From: Chloroflexota bacterium
GTDB taxonomy: Bacteria; Chloroflexota; Dehalococcoidia; Lucifugimonadales; VGZR01
Direction: 5' to 3'
Length of the DNA: 7,152 bases
Assembly: GCA_027625225.1 (NCBI GenBank)
Contig: JAQBWG010000097.1
Span: forward strand, 1 to 7,152
The notes beneath the pieces are model-generated. The model saw nothing but the letters and a program-made list of their open reading frames with translations, did no database searches and was not told the DNA's origin. Positions 1 through 5,800 of the stretch are shown one piece after another (positions within the stretch are counted from its first letter, which is position 1; every line of letters begins with the position of its first letter). The translations under genes were made by a program, and so were the position numbers.

Positions 1-453
1 ACCCACGACTTCGACTACGAGATGGGTGTCTTCACAGAAGTTCAGGGCGGTACCTACGTGTTCATGGACATGAACTACCGCGATGTGGTCATGCGTCGCG
101 ACAACCCGCATCCCTTCAAGCATTCGCTGTTCATCCGTGCCACCGTCATCAGTAGCGCCCAGCCCGGCTTTGTGGTTACCGATGCCGGTATCAAGGAGTT
201 GGACAACCTTAATGGCAAGATCAATGCGGACATCCTGCGAGGCGCTCCTGAAGGAGCCGTATACTCGCTCATAGGTGATGATATGGGGCGAATAGATTTC
301 GCCCGTGAATCCGACAAGATGAATATTGGCGACACCGTCGAGTTGATGCCCCCGCACTGCTATCAGGCCGCGTTCATGTATTCCCACTACAACGTCGTCC
401 GGGGTGACACCCTCGTGGACATCTGGCCGGTGGACGCCCGCGACAGCTGGTAG
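1..453 (+). CDS. D-threonine aldolase / D-serine dehydratase-like protein, C-terminal part (5' end outside window)
   Basis: This is the C-terminal 150 codons of a fold-III PLP enzyme of the DSD1 / metal-activated D-threonine aldolase family. The reading frame is open from base 1, so the N-terminal alanine-racemase-like barrel with the PLP lysine lies upstream. Visible family hallmarks are E-V-Q-G-G-T-Y-V-F-M-D (bases 37-69), V-T-D-A-G-I-K (bases 175-195) and the C-terminal block P-P-H-C followed by H-Y-N-V-V-R-G-D and D-I-W-P-V-D-A-R. Known members cleave D-threonine to glycine and acetaldehyde, or dehydrate D-serine, using PLP plus a divalent metal held by a His-x-Asp or His-x-Cys pair. Here the His (355-357) is present, but the +2 position is Tyr (361-363), with Cys at +1. 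Metal use and activity are therefore doubtful, and it may be a divergent subfamily. It ends in front of a strong terminator and is not part of the following operon. Family assignment is fairly sure; substrate is unknown. Confidence 0.85.
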   Translation, partial: THDFDYEMGVFTEVQGGTYVFMDMNYRDVVMRRDNPHPFKHSLFIRATVISSAQPGFVVTDAGIKELDNLNGKINADILRGAPEGAVYSLIGDDMGRIDFARESDKMNIGDTVELMPPHCYQAAFMYSHYNVVRGDTLVDIWPVDARDSW

Positions 454-486
454 TCGCACCCTTTCGTTAGAAATTGAACAAACCCG

Positions 487-516
487 AGAGCCCCGCATTT
501 GCGGGGCTCTTTGTTT
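487..516 (+). terminator. Intrinsic terminator after the aldolase-like gene
   Basis: A GC-rich stem AGAGCCCCGC / GCGGGGCTCT (487-496 and 501-510) pairs perfectly around a 4-nt ATTT loop and runs into a T-rich tract (510-516). It lies 33 nt after the upstream stop codon. It should insulate the metal operon from upstream transcription. The -35 box of the next promoter overlaps its T tract. Confidence 0.88.
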
Positions 517-544
517 TGACCGCCAGTTGCACATGTGGTAGAGT
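516..544 (+). promoter_or_regulatory. Predicted sigma-70-type promoter of the metal operon
   Basis: A -35 element TTGACC (516-521) is separated by exactly 17 bp from a -10 element TAGAGT (539-544). The -10 is preceded by TGG (536-538), giving an extended -10. The predicted start is around 551-554, a leader of only about 20 nt. It sits directly after a terminator and before a Fur-family gene, and its -10 overlaps the inverted repeat at 542-573. It also argues against a longer reading of the regulator gene, since a GTG start at 535 would place the -10 inside the coding region. Prediction from sequence only. Confidence 0.55.
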
Positions 545-573
545 TGCACCTGCAATTGATTGCAGGTGCAACT
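527..573. promoter_or_regulatory. Operator: perfect 15-bp inverted repeat within an array of TTGCA/TGCAA half-sites
   Basis: Arms AGTTGCACCTGCAAT (542-556) and ATTGCAGGTGCAACT (559-573) are perfect reverse complements around a 2-bp TG spacer. Each arm is itself a small dyad: TTGCA-CC-TGCAA (544-555) and TTGCA-GG-TGCAA (560-571). A degenerate third copy, TTGCA-CA-TGTGG, lies at 527-538, so motif starts are 17 and 16 bp apart. The array covers the spacer, -10, likely transcription start and Shine-Dalgarno of the Fur-family gene, where a bound repressor would block transcription. Fur-family proteins bind such A/T-flanked dyads as dimers, often two dimers side by side, so autoregulation by the adjacent gene is the natural inference. 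Read as RNA, the right arm contains the AGGTG ribosome binding site, so a read-through transcript could hide it in a hairpin. Confidence 0.75.
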
Positions 574-1008
574 ATGAGCTGTGAATCGGAAACCCTCGAA
601 ACCCTCAGACAAATGGGCCAGCGGCCTACCCCTCAACGTCTTATGGTGATTGGCGCGCTTCGCCATGCCGGAGGGCATGCTACGGCTGGCGAGCTTCTTG
701 ACCGCGTTAGGCCCGACTACCCTTCGATGGACATTTCGACGGTTTACCGCACCCTCTCCGTTTTTCGGGACCTCGGTCTGGTCACCGAAACCAACATGGG
801 CGGCGGCGACACGTACTATGAATGGTCCGAAGGCGAAACGCACCACCACCTTGTCTGCCGTTCGTGCGGTGGCGCCACCGAGTTCGAAGACAGGCATATG
901 GAAACGCTTCGAGCCGAGATAAAAGACCGCTACGGCTTTGATGCCGAGATGGATCACTTTGCCATCTTCGGTACCTGCTCACGCTGTGCCCTCTTCAAGA
1001 AGCAATAG
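574..1008 (+). CDS. Fur-family metal-responsive transcriptional repressor
   Basis: This 144-residue protein is a full-length Fur-family repressor that binds DNA when loaded with metal. The N-terminal winged helix carries the recognition helix D-I-S-T-V-Y-R-T-L (residues 53-61). The dimerisation domain begins near residue 80. A structural zinc site is formed by C95-x-x-C98 and C135-x-x-C138. By alignment to E. coli Fur, the sensing-site ligands H33/E81/H88/H90/E101 correspond to H35/E83/H90/H92/E103. The extra Cys used by characterised Zur sensing sites is absent. Context nevertheless points to metal uptake control, because the next three genes are an ABC metal importer starting 7 nt downstream. 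ATG 574 is chosen over GTG 535 because AGGTG lies 5 nt upstream, the promoter fits, and family proteins start just before this point. It is probably autoregulated through the repeat overlapping its start. Zn, Mn or Fe specificity cannot be settled from sequence. Confidence 0.95.
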   Translation: MSCESETLETLRQMGQRPTPQRLMVIGALRHAGGHATAGELLDRVRPDYPSMDISTVYRTLSVFRDLGLVTETNMGGGDTYYEWSEGETHHHLVCRSCGGATEFEDRHMETLRAEIKDRYGFDAEMDHFAIFGTCSRCALFKKQ

Positions 1009-1015
1009 GTTCCGC

Positions 1016-2107
1016 ATGCCGAACCCCCAAATTCGTCACTCCCATGATGCATGCAGGCGTCCTTGTGCCTTCCGTCATGACATCAAGTGGACCGTGTTCA
1101 TGGGTATTGCGGCGTTCTTGATAGGCATTCTTGTGGCTGCATGTGTCGGTTCACCCGCGACCTCATCGAGTCCCACGACGACGCCTGACGCAGGCTTGCT
1201 ACGCATTGCTACCACCGTATCGCCCATCACAAGCATCGTGGAGAACATCGGTGGTACACGGATAGTGGTGCAGGGCATCGTTCCGGAAGGGATAAATTCC
1301 CACACCTTCGAGCCCGCTCCCTCAGTTGCCCGTATCCTTTCCAACGCAGACCTCATCGTCCTTAATGGTCTCTTTCTCGAAGAGCCAACGAGGCGGATGG
1401 CCGAAGCCAACCTTAAATCCGGCGGCGTTATTTTGCTTCTCGGCGACACGGCCATCACACCCGGACAGTGGAAATTCGACTTCTCTTTCCCTCAGTCCCA
1501 GGGGAATCCCAATCCGCATCTCTGGCCCGATCCCATACTGGGGTTGAAGTACGCCGAACTCGTACGTGACGAACTGTCCCGTCTCGATCCGGACAACGCC
1601 GACTACTACGCGGCCAACTACGAAGTCTTCAAGGCTCGCATCGAAGACTTTGACCGGCGTATACAGTCAGTGATTGCCACAGTCCCCGAACCGAATCGCA
1701 GGCTGCTCACCTATCACGACTCCTGGGCCTACTTCGCCGAGCGTTACGGTATGGAGGTTATTGGGGCGGTGCAGCCCAGCGACTTCACGGAGCCGTCCGC
1801 TCGTGATGTGGCTAACCTTATCGATCAGGTGAGGGATCTTGGGGTGCCTGCCATCTTCGGGTCGGAAGTGTTTCCCAGCGAGGTGATGGAGCAGATAGCC
1901 AAAGAGGGCGGAGCGAAGTTCATCGACGAATTGCGGGACGACGACCTGCCGGGTAAGCCAGGCGACTCTCGTCATTCGTACCTGGGGTTGTTGGTCGCGA
2001 ATATGGAAGTGATGATGTCCGCACTGGGTGGTGACCCAAGCGCACTCGCTGGATTCGACACCGGCCCTGTGTTCCAGGGACAGAGCACAGCGACATACCC
2101 TCAGTAG
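1016..2107 (+). CDS. Metal ABC transporter substrate-binding lipoprotein (ZnuA/TroA family, cluster A-I)
   Basis: This 363-residue solute-binding lipoprotein captures a divalent metal outside the membrane and hands it to the permease encoded two genes downstream. A hydrophobic signal (about residues 26-42) ends in the lipobox L-V-A-A-C with Cys43 as the lipidation site, followed by a short Ser/Thr/Pro linker. Two lobes joined by a long helix follow. Likely ligands are H96 (N-S-H-T-F-E-P), H168 (N-P-H-L-W-P-D), H234 (Y-H-D-S-W-A-Y-F) and D304 (F-I-D-E-L). His at the third position fits the zinc/TroA group; Mn-selective PsaA-type proteins have Glu there. No His-rich loop of the E. coli ZnuA kind is seen. 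ATG 1016 is preferred because AGGT overlaps the previous stop at suitable spacing; an in-frame ATG at 938 would overlap the regulator gene by 71 nt. ATG 1100 is an alternative, but it loses the basic residues before the signal helix. Confidence 0.93.
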   Translation: MPNPQIRHSHDACRRPCAFRHDIKWTVFMGIAAFLIGILVAACVGSPATSSSPTTTPDAGLLRIATTVSPITSIVENIGGTRIVVQGIVPEGINSHTFEPAPSVARILSNADLIVLNGLFLEEPTRRMAEANLKSGGVILLLGDTAITPGQWKFDFSFPQSQGNPNPHLWPDPILGLKYAELVRDELSRLDPDNADYYAANYEVFKARIEDFDRRIQSVIATVPEPNRRLLTYHDSWAYFAERYGMEVIGAVQPSDFTEPSARDVANLIDQVRDLGVPAIFGSEVFPSEVMEQIAKEGGAKFIDELRDDDLPGKPGDSRHSYLGLLVANMEVMMSALGGDPSALAGFDTGPVFQGQSTATYPQ

Positions 2108-2117
2108 GTAGTGAAAG

Positions 2118-2969
2118 ATGCTGCACCCCAAACCGCACGAATACGAAGGCCACCAGCCGCTTCTCCAACTGCGGGGTGTGTGCTGCGGGTATGGTGGAAA
2201 GGCGGCGCTTCAAGACGTTGACTTCAATGTTGCGCGAGGCGACTGGGTAGGCATCCTGGGGCCCAGCGGGTCGGGAAAAAGCACGCTTTTGAAGTGCATT
2301 CTCGGCTCGGCGGAGGTTTACGCGGGGGACGTTCTTTTCGATGGGGAATCGGTGGGCAGAAAGCGGCCACGTATCGGATACGTACCACAATTGGAAACGA
2401 TTGACTGGCAGTTCCCCGTGACCGTTGAGCAGGTGGTGATGATGGGGCGTACGGCGGAGAACGGATGGTTCCCCTGGTTCAAAAAATCCGAACACGAAGC
2501 GGCATACGGAATGATGGAACGGTTGGGCATCTTGCGTCTGGCCCGGCGGCACATCCGCGAACTGTCCGGTGGTGAGCAGCAGCGGGTTTTTCTTGCCCGT
2601 GCGCTGGTATGTAATCCCCGTCTGTTGCTGCTGGATGAACCCACGAGCGGACTGGACATTAAGACCCGCGACGAGATTCTGCATCTTCTGGACGAGTTGA
2701 ATCACCAGGACGTGACCATCCTCATGACCACGCACGAGATAAACGCCGTGGCCGCGCATTTGCCCTGGGTTGTGGCGCTGAACGGCCGGGTCGTGGCCGA
2801 AGGGACGCCGGCGGAGGTGTTTACCGCGCCCGTGCTCAAAGAGGTGTACGGTGCTGAGATTCCGGTTACCACTTATCAGGGGATGACCCTGGTGGCGGAA
2901 AGCCCGCATCATCTGGGACAGACCAGGGCATCGGGGATAATCCACTCCCACACGCACAACGATGTTTGA
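2118..2969 (+). CDS. Metal ABC transporter ATP-binding protein (ZnuC/MntB-like)
   Basis: This 283-residue ATPase drives the metal importer from the cytoplasmic face. All nucleotide-binding motifs are intact: Walker A G-P-S-G-S-G-K-S-T (48-56), Q-loop Y-V-P-Q (88-91), signature L-S-G-G-E-Q-Q-R (149-156), Walker B L-L-L-L-D-E-P-T (169-176), D-loop S-G-L-D (177-180) and switch His206. The insert around T94-I-D-W-Q-F-P and V-x-M-G-R is typical of the metal-uptake (Mn/Zn/Fe chelate-type) ATPases. The extreme C-terminus is His-rich (H-H near residue 263, then H-S-H-T-H just before the stop), which may contact metal. It starts 10 nt after the binding-protein gene, and its stop overlaps the permease start by 8 nt, so the three proteins are likely made in concert. 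Function is secure; the metal is not. Confidence 0.96.
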   Translation: MLHPKPHEYEGHQPLLQLRGVCCGYGGKAALQDVDFNVARGDWVGILGPSGSGKSTLLKCILGSAEVYAGDVLFDGESVGRKRPRIGYVPQLETIDWQFPVTVEQVVMMGRTAENGWFPWFKKSEHEAAYGMMERLGILRLARRHIRELSGGEQQRVFLARALVCNPRLLLLDEPTSGLDIKTRDEILHLLDELNHQDVTILMTTHEINAVAAHLPWVVALNGRVVAEGTPAEVFTAPVLKEVYGAEIPVTTYQGMTLVAESPHHLGQTRASGIIHSHTHNDV

Positions 2970-3831
2970 ACCGTTCCAGTATCAGTTCTTCGTACGGGGG
3001 ATTATTGCGGCAACGCTCGTGGGCGGCCTGTGCGGCCTTATCGGCGTGTACATCGTCCTGCGGCGGATGTCGTATATCGGGCACGGGCTGTCCCACGCCA
3101 TCTTCGGCGGGGCTGTGGTCTCGTTCATCATGTCCATCAATTTCTATGTAGGGGCCAGCATTTGGGGATTCCTTTCCGCTTTGCTTATCAACCTGACCAC
3201 CCGCAAGCGCAAAATAGGCGCAGACGCAGCCATCGGCATCATCACCACCGCCAGTTTTGCGGTCGGTGTAGCGCTCATCAGCCGGTACAGGGGATTCACC
3301 CTGAGTTTCGACGCGGCCCTGTTTGGAAACATCCTGGGAGTATCGCGGGGCGACTTGGTGGCGATTGTTGTGGTCGGGGCGCTGGTCTCGGTGCTATTGT
3401 TCGTGGGGTACAAACAGATACTGTTCACTACGTTTGAACCGGACGTGGCCCAGTTCTACGGTGTCCCGACGGGCTGGGTGGACGCTGTGTTTGCGCTGGT
3501 TCTTGCGGCGACAATCGTGGTATCCATGCAGGTGCTGGGTGTCACGCTCATCGCTTCGGCAATCGTCATCCCGCCTGTAGTCGCCCGGCTGCTGACCAAC
3601 AATTTCGGGAAGATGATTCTCCTCTCGACCGGCATCGGGGCATTCTGCGGGCTGGCCGGCATCTACCTATCGTTTTTTATAGATGTGTCGTCCGGCGCCA
3701 CCGTGGTGCTGTTCTCCGCAGCGCTGTTCATCCTGGTCATCGCCTATTCTTCGCTGAAGGAGCGGCGGGTAATCCTACCCGGGTTTATGGGGCAGAACTC
3801 CAAGGAATTGGAGGCGAAGACTGAGGTATAA
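2962..3831 (+). CDS. Metal ABC transporter permease (ABC-3 family, ZnuB/MntC-like)
   Basis: This 289-residue integral membrane protein forms the translocation channel of the metal importer. It has about eight strongly hydrophobic segments from residue 12 to about 265 and a charged cytoplasmic tail. Family landmarks include V-L-R-R-M-S-Y-I-G-H-G-L-S-H-A (32-46), D-A-A-I-G-I (88-93), F-E-P-D-V-A (158-163) and the I-V-I-P-P-V-V-A-R-L-L block (201-211) characteristic of ABC-3 permeases. Length is normal for the family. ATG 2962 overlaps the last 8 nt of the ATPase gene, and no good Shine-Dalgarno precedes it, so translation is probably coupled to the upstream gene. Only one permease gene is present, so the transporter likely works with a homodimeric channel. 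Related proteins carry Zn, Mn or Fe. Confidence 0.96.
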   Translation: MFEPFQYQFFVRGIIAATLVGGLCGLIGVYIVLRRMSYIGHGLSHAIFGGAVVSFIMSINFYVGASIWGFLSALLINLTTRKRKIGADAAIGIITTASFAVGVALISRYRGFTLSFDAALFGNILGVSRGDLVAIVVVGALVSVLLFVGYKQILFTTFEPDVAQFYGVPTGWVDAVFALVLAATIVVSMQVLGVTLIASAIVIPPVVARLLTNNFGKMILLSTGIGAFCGLAGIYLSFFIDVSSGATVVLFSAALFILVIAYSSLKERRVILPGFMGQNSKELEAKTEV

Positions 3832-3832
3832 T
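3827..3832 (+). promoter_or_regulatory. Possible -10 box (TATAAT) at the permease stop codon
   Basis: A perfect TATAAT includes the TAA stop of the permease gene. It would start a transcript near 3839 with a leader of about 27 nt for the DUF2851 gene. No convincing -35 is found at 16-18 bp upstream and there is no TGn extension, so this is a weak call and chance is possible. Confidence 0.3.
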
Positions 3833-3836
3833 CGCC

Positions 3837-3856
3837 TCACTCTCAAAAGAGGGTGA
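3837..3856 (+). other. Small hairpin between permease and DUF2851 genes
   Basis: TCACTCTC (3837-3844) can pair with GAGGGTGA (3849-3856) around an AAAA loop, with one G-U pair. No T tract follows, so it is unlikely to be a full intrinsic terminator. The right arm contains the GGTGA Shine-Dalgarno core for ATG 3866, so the structure could dampen translation of the downstream gene or weakly stabilise the operon transcript's 3' end. Confidence 0.35.
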
Positions 3857-3865
3857 TAGTGCATC

Positions 3866-5116
3866 ATGAGCTCGAAGCAAAGGGCGCGAACCCGACTCCC
3901 TTCTCGTACAATGCCGGAGAAGGCAATGACTGCGCTATGGAAAACCGCCGACACCCTTCCCGATGGCCTGGCCACCATGGATGGACGCCGGTTTCGGGTG
4001 TTGTATCCGGGCCGTCTCAATACCGGAGCCGGCCCCGATTTTCACGACTCCGTCCTTCTGTCCGAAACAGGCGAACGGGTCATGGGCGACGTGGAGTTAC
4101 ACGTTGAGGGTGCAGGCTGGCGGGGGCACGGACACCACACAGACCCTAACTACAACGGCGTCGTGCTTAACGTAATCCTGCATCCCAGACAACAACAAAC
4201 ACACGTCCTTTCGCAAGGGAAGCAGCAGGTGCCGGTCGCCGTGCTGGCGGTAGACACGGCATCGCAAAAGACCGGTGGTTTGCCAGAACTGTGGAGCACT
4301 GACTTTCGATTGCTTTCGGATGCACAATTGGGTCGTATGTTGGACGAGGCGGGAGACCGGCGGTTCCTGGCCAGGAGCCATGGATTTGCATGGGAGATGG
4401 TGGCTTCCAAGCCAGAGCAGGTTCTGTGGCGGGGATTATTAGAGGCTCTGGGGTACTCTACCAATCGCAAGCCGTTCCGGGAACTGGCGGACGCCGTGCT
4501 TTTCTTCGACCTCTGCGGATTTAAGAATGAGCCGGCGACCACCCGACTGCTTGCTATGAAGACGGTACTCCTGGACGCATCGGGACTGATGGGATTTGCA
4601 CAATCTGAAGGGTCGAGAGAAATACAGGTCATGCGGAAATTGCTGCCTCGGCAACGGTCCGTTCATCGTGATTCGTGGAATCTGTTCCGCATACGTCCCG
4701 CCAACCATCCGGTTCGGCGGGTGATGGGAGCGGCCGTTCTTGCACACCGCTATTGCGACTCCGGGCTCCTGAGGGGTATCGAAATGCTGGTACGCCAGGA
4801 GGAAGTCCGAGAAGCTGTCAAGGGCCTGACGGTCGAAGGATATATCGGCGCTGGAAGAGCGGCCGACATGATGGTGAACGTGGCATTGCCCTTCTTTCAT
4901 GCTTTTGCCGGTCTCGGAAGGGATGTGGGGTTACTGGAAACGTCATGGAAAGTGTACCGGGAGTCTCCGATGCTGGCTCAAAACGGGGTCACCCGTGAGG
5001 CGATACGTCTCCTGAACAGGCCGGAGTTGGAAATACGGACGGCGCGGCGTCAACAGGGGCTTATGATGCTGTACAGGGAATCGGTGTCCGGTCAAAGGAT
5101 CAGCGGGGCGGCCTAG
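3866..5116 (+). CDS. DUF2851 family protein of unknown function
   Basis: This 416-residue, probably cytoplasmic protein has no signal peptide or membrane segment. It matches my recollection of the DUF2851 family: E-x-x-x-x-x-L-W near the start (18-25), P-G-R-L-N-T-G-A-G-P-D-F-H-D (48-61), G-D-V-E-L-H (74-79), W-x-x-H-G-H-H-x-D-P-x-Y-N (85-97) and V-V-L-N-V-I-L-H (99-106). No member has a function I can name. The clustered invariant Asp, Glu and His residues suggest a metal-dependent catalytic site, and the D-x(n)-E-x-H order is loosely reminiscent of PD-(D/E)xK nucleases; that is speculation. The remaining 300 residues look helical and lack motifs I recognise. ATG 3866 has GGTGAT 8 nt upstream; ATG 3911 would drop a basic 15-residue leader. 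It follows the permease by 34 nt, so it may be at the end of the metal operon, but nothing ties it to metals. Confidence 0.82.
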   Translation: MSSKQRARTRLPSRTMPEKAMTALWKTADTLPDGLATMDGRRFRVLYPGRLNTGAGPDFHDSVLLSETGERVMGDVELHVEGAGWRGHGHHTDPNYNGVVLNVILHPRQQQTHVLSQGKQQVPVAVLAVDTASQKTGGLPELWSTDFRLLSDAQLGRMLDEAGDRRFLARSHGFAWEMVASKPEQVLWRGLLEALGYSTNRKPFRELADAVLFFDLCGFKNEPATTRLLAMKTVLLDASGLMGFAQSEGSREIQVMRKLLPRQRSVHRDSWNLFRIRPANHPVRRVMGAAVLAHRYCDSGLLRGIEMLVRQEEVREAVKGLTVEGYIGAGRAADMMVNVALPFFHAFAGLGRDVGLLETSWKVYRESPMLAQNGVTREAIRLLNRPELEIRTARRQQGLMMLYRESVSGQRISGAA

Positions 5117-5126
5117 TTTCAAACGA

Positions 5127-5681
5127 CTAGCGTCCCAAGCTCCGTAAGGTTCGCTCCACGCCCTCAATCTTGGCCGGATCGGTCAGCTCACGTTCACGGT
5201 AGATTTCCAGGGCCTTTTGCAGATCTGCGACGGCGTCCGTCACACGTCCCTCGTTCAGGTGGAAGATTCCCCTATTGCGATACGCATCGGCGAACTTGGA
5301 GTCTAGTTCGATGGCCGCATTCAGGTCCTCGAGCGCGAAGTCGTACAGTTCCTGATTGTAGTAGGCGAGGGCACGACCGTGATATGCGCCTGCAAACTCC
5401 GGCAGGATACGGATGACCATGGTAAATCGGGCGATGGCCTGCTCGTACTCCGCAGCGTTGAGCAGACCGACCGCGGATGTGTAGTCGAACAGGACATCGG
5501 GGGGAGCAGGGGTAGCCGTGGGAGACGGTTCAGGTGTAGGCGTCTCCTCTACTGTTGGTACAACGGCTTGGGTAGGACTGGGAGTCGGCTCAGAGGTATT
5601 GGAGCAGCCCGCAATCAGTGCTGCTACCAGCAACGGCAGTGCGGCCCAGCGGAGGGTTGGTTGTGGCATTCGGATGTTCAT
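5127..5681 (-). CDS. TPR-repeat lipoprotein with Pro/Thr-rich linker
   Basis: This is a 184-residue exported lipoprotein. A signal helix (about 10-25) ends in the lipobox L-I-A-G-C with Cys26. A low-complexity Pro/Thr/Ser/Glu linker (about 29-61) probably spaces the domain from the membrane. Three tetratricopeptide repeats follow: about 62-95, 96-129 and 130-163, each with the A-Y/G-x-x-x-x...A-x-x-x-x-x-x-A-I pattern, then a short helical tail. TPRs bind other proteins, so a scaffold or chaperone role at the cell surface is likely; the partner is unknown. The ATG at 5681 gives a normal n-region with Arg4 and Arg11; the ATG at 5669 is nearly as good, and a start at 5750 would give an overlong leader. 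No clear Shine-Dalgarno is seen for any of them. It converges on the DUF2851 gene with a 10-bp gap. Confidence 0.87.
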   Translation of the reverse strand: MNIRMPQPTLRWAALPLLVAALIAGCSNTSEPTPSPTQAVVPTVEETPTPEPSPTATPAPPDVLFDYTSAVGLLNAAEYEQAIARFTMVIRILPEFAGAYHGRALAYYNQELYDFALEDLNAAIELDSKFADAYRNRGIFHLNEGRVTDAVADLQKALEIYRERELTDPAKIEGVERTLRSLGR

Positions 5682-5756
5682 AGTAGCAAACGCAACGTCA
5701 GCATAGCATATGTGTAGTCTACGGAAGAGTAGCCTTTTCGGATGACCCAACGCGGG

Positions 5757-5762
5757 TATAAT
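5757..5762 (+). promoter_or_regulatory. Possible -10 box (TATAAT) for the carbonic-anhydrase-like gene
   Basis: A perfect TATAAT lies in the 119-bp region between the divergent lipoprotein and hexapeptide-protein genes. A start near 5769 would give a leader of about 32 nt ending in a good GAGGT ribosome binding site (5790-5794). The best -35 candidate, TTTTCG (5735-5740, 16-bp spacing), is poor, so confidence is limited. I see no clear promoter for the minus-strand lipoprotein in the same region. Confidence 0.4.
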
Positions 5763-5800
5763 GGCGCCGCAAACATCAAGATAAGAGGCGAGGTATAACC

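Noticed and set aside
535..573. GTG at 535 as the start of the Fur-family gene
   Set aside because: It would put the predicted -10 and the operator inside the coding sequence and add 13 residues not typical of the family; ATG 574 has a good AGGTG at 5 nt.
542..573. Inverted repeat as an intrinsic terminator or a site-specific recombination site
   Set aside because: No T tract follows and a start codon comes immediately after, so termination makes no sense; no integrase or other mobile gene is nearby. Its placement over promoter elements fits an operator better.
938..1015. ATG at 938 as the start of the metal-binding lipoprotein
   Set aside because: It would overlap the regulator gene by 71 nt and add a long non-signal leader before the signal peptide; ATG 1016 has a suitable ribosome binding site.
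1920..2957. A 345-codon open frame on the minus strand opposite the ABC ATPase gene
   Set aside because: It is antisense to an ATPase with every motif intact, its translation is rich in His, Arg and Pro with no recognisable domain, and it spans the end of one gene and nearly all of the next. It is a by-product of the GC-rich codon pattern.
5682..5750. N-terminal extension of the TPR lipoprotein to the ATG at 5750
   Set aside because: It would place the signal helix about 33 residues from the N-terminus, and the extension has no lipoprotein-like features; starts at 5681 or 5669 give a normal signal peptide.
5761..5784. ATG at 5761 as a start for the carbonic-anhydrase-like gene
   Set aside because: It is in another frame and meets a stop after seven codons; the GTG at 5801 has a strong ribosome binding site and gives the full-length family protein.
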